Assembly (NCBI GenBank): GCA_026419705.1
Contig: JANZYY010000050.1
Location: forward strand, 1-15,902
Source: Fischerella sp.
GTDB lineage: Bacteria; Cyanobacteriota; Cyanobacteriia; Cyanobacteriales; Nostocaceae
Direction: 5' to 3'
Length of the DNA: 15,902 bases
Every line of letters starts with the position of its first letter. The stretch's first letter is position 1. A program made the position numbers and the translations under genes. The notes under the pieces were generated by a model, which was not told the origin of the DNA, searched no databases, and saw only the letters and a program-made list of their open reading frames with translations. Below are positions 15,148 to 15,902 of the stretch, in pieces.

Positions 15148-15902
15148 TTAGATTATTGACAAATTTACTACCTTTTGTGTTAGCCATTCATACCAATTTT
15201 CTAACCCAGTTCCAGTCAATGCCGAAACTTGAAAAATCTTAATGTGAGGATTGACCTGCTGGGCATATTCTATACACTTTTCTACGTCAAACTGCACATA
15301 AGGCAACAAATCAATTTTGGTGAGAATCATAATCTCACTAGCACGGAACATATGAGGATATTTGATCGGCTTATCTTCTCCTTCGGTAATAGAGAGAATC
15401 ACCACTTTCAGGTGTTCGCCTAAATCAAATAAAGCTGGACAAACCAGATTACCAACATTTTCAATCATCACCACTGAATCTAGGGGCGGATTCAGTTTTT
15501 GCAATCCTCTTTCTATCATTGTGGCATCAAGATGACAGCCTGTGCCTGTATTGATTTGTACAACCTTACAGCCTGTCGCTTGAATTTTTTTTGCATCATT
15601 AATAGTTTCTTGGTCGCCTTCAATGACACTGATAGTTAATTGATGCTTTAAATCATTGATGGTACGAGTTAAGAGGGTGGTTTTCCCTGCACCAGGAGAA
15701 CTCATGAGATTTAATGCCAGGATATTTCGACCTTTAAACCATCCGCGATTTTGGGCTGCTATCAGGTTATTTTTTGCTAAAATATCCTGTTCTAAATTTA
15801 TAGTTGTGCCATGTATTTTGGCGTGAATTTGCGATGCTTCTTCGTGGAGATGGTCGTGAGTGTGAGAGTGGGTAATGACAGTGCCATCTGGTAGGGTGTG
15901 AG
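15148..15902 (-). CDS. hypB: Hydrogenase nickel-incorporation GTPase HypB, 5' end missing
   Basis: HypB is a GTPase that, with HypA, delivers nickel to the large subunit of [NiFe] hydrogenases. The visible frame runs off the right edge without a start. The ATG at 15705 is internal, because in-frame codons continue upstream with a histidine-rich segment (HSHTHDHLHE) that probably stores or binds metal, then RGWFKGRNILALNLMSSP. Motifs are the P-loop SPGAGKTT, SVIEGDQET, the metal-site pair in GTGCHLDA, IENVGNLVCPALFDLGE, LTKIDLL (G4-like) and SALTGTGLENWYEWL at the C-terminus. The visible 250 codons already span the G domain; a short N-terminal part lies outside. In Nostoc-type genomes hypB often closes a hypFCDEAB cluster, which fits its end here facing an unrelated convergent operon. 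An uptake or bidirectional hydrogenase is therefore implied but not shown. Confidence 0.93.
   Translation of the reverse strand, partial: HTLPDGTVITHSHTHDHLHEEASQIHAKIHGTTINLEQDILAKNNLIAAQNRGWFKGRNILALNLMSSPGAGKTTLLTRTINDLKHQLTISVIEGDQETINDAKKIQATGCKVVQINTGTGCHLDATMIERGLQKLNPPLDSVVMIENVGNLVCPALFDLGEHLKVVILSITEGEDKPIKYPHMFRASEIMILTKIDLLPYVQFDVEKCIEYAQQVNPHIKIFQVSALTGTGLENWYEWLTQKVVNLSII

Overview
The window looks like chromosomal DNA of a filamentous, probably heterocystous (Nostoc/Anabaena-type) cyanobacterium. The evidence is frequent HIP1 octamers (GCGATCGC, more than a dozen copies), a heptanucleotide tandem repeat of the STRR type, small dispersed repeats in the intergenic spaces, an AT-rich background, and a hydrogenase-maturation gene (hypB) at the right edge. 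The taxonomic call is inference; no rRNA or other phylogenetic marker gene is present.

Layout. 1-220: C/G-rich intergenic repeat. 221-1156 (-): cysteine synthase cysK. 1157-2059: repeat-rich non-coding DNA. 2060-3090 (+): three tightly spaced small genes: a two-helix membrane protein, a standalone copy of the short N-terminal domain normally seen at the front of cyanobacterial CHAT/TPR proteins, and a small acidic protein. 3438-4679 (+): an unrecognised 111-aa protein, a 5'-truncated luciferase-like monooxygenase, a long inverted repeat and an unrecognised 122-aa protein. 4743-6014: a complete IS4-like insertion sequence with 15-bp terminal inverted repeats and a 9-bp target duplication (CGCGATCGC, a HIP1 site). 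Its transposase carries two in-frame stop codons. 6190-6598: a DUF433 antitoxin-like gene overlapping a DUF5615-like toxin cut short at 34 codons. 6599-7249: non-coding, with three 20-nt repeats spaced on a 21-nt register.

7250-15051 (+) is the most interesting part, a three-gene operon. Gene 1 is a secreted/membrane-anchored von Willebrand A protein, split by a frameshift in a run of eight A. Gene 2 is a 910-aa bacterial tubulin-like (Tubulin_2-type) protein with intact nucleotide loops GLGGTG and GGTGSGT. Gene 3 is a 1017-aa coiled-coil, two-TM protein. By eye, the first ~290 residues of gene 3 are collinear with the tubulin-like domain of gene 2, but both nucleotide-binding loops are lost. 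I infer a membrane-linked cytoskeletal or membrane-remodelling system. It would combine an active tubulin-like GTPase, a GTPase-dead tubulin-like partner tethered to the membrane, and an exported MIDAS-containing protein whose cytoplasmic tail could touch the filament. vWA/FtsZ-like neighbourhoods have been proposed before from comparative genomics as membrane-remodelling systems; the pseudo-tubulin reading of gene 3 is my own.

15148-15902 (-): hypB, 5' end outside the window, convergent with the tubulin operon.
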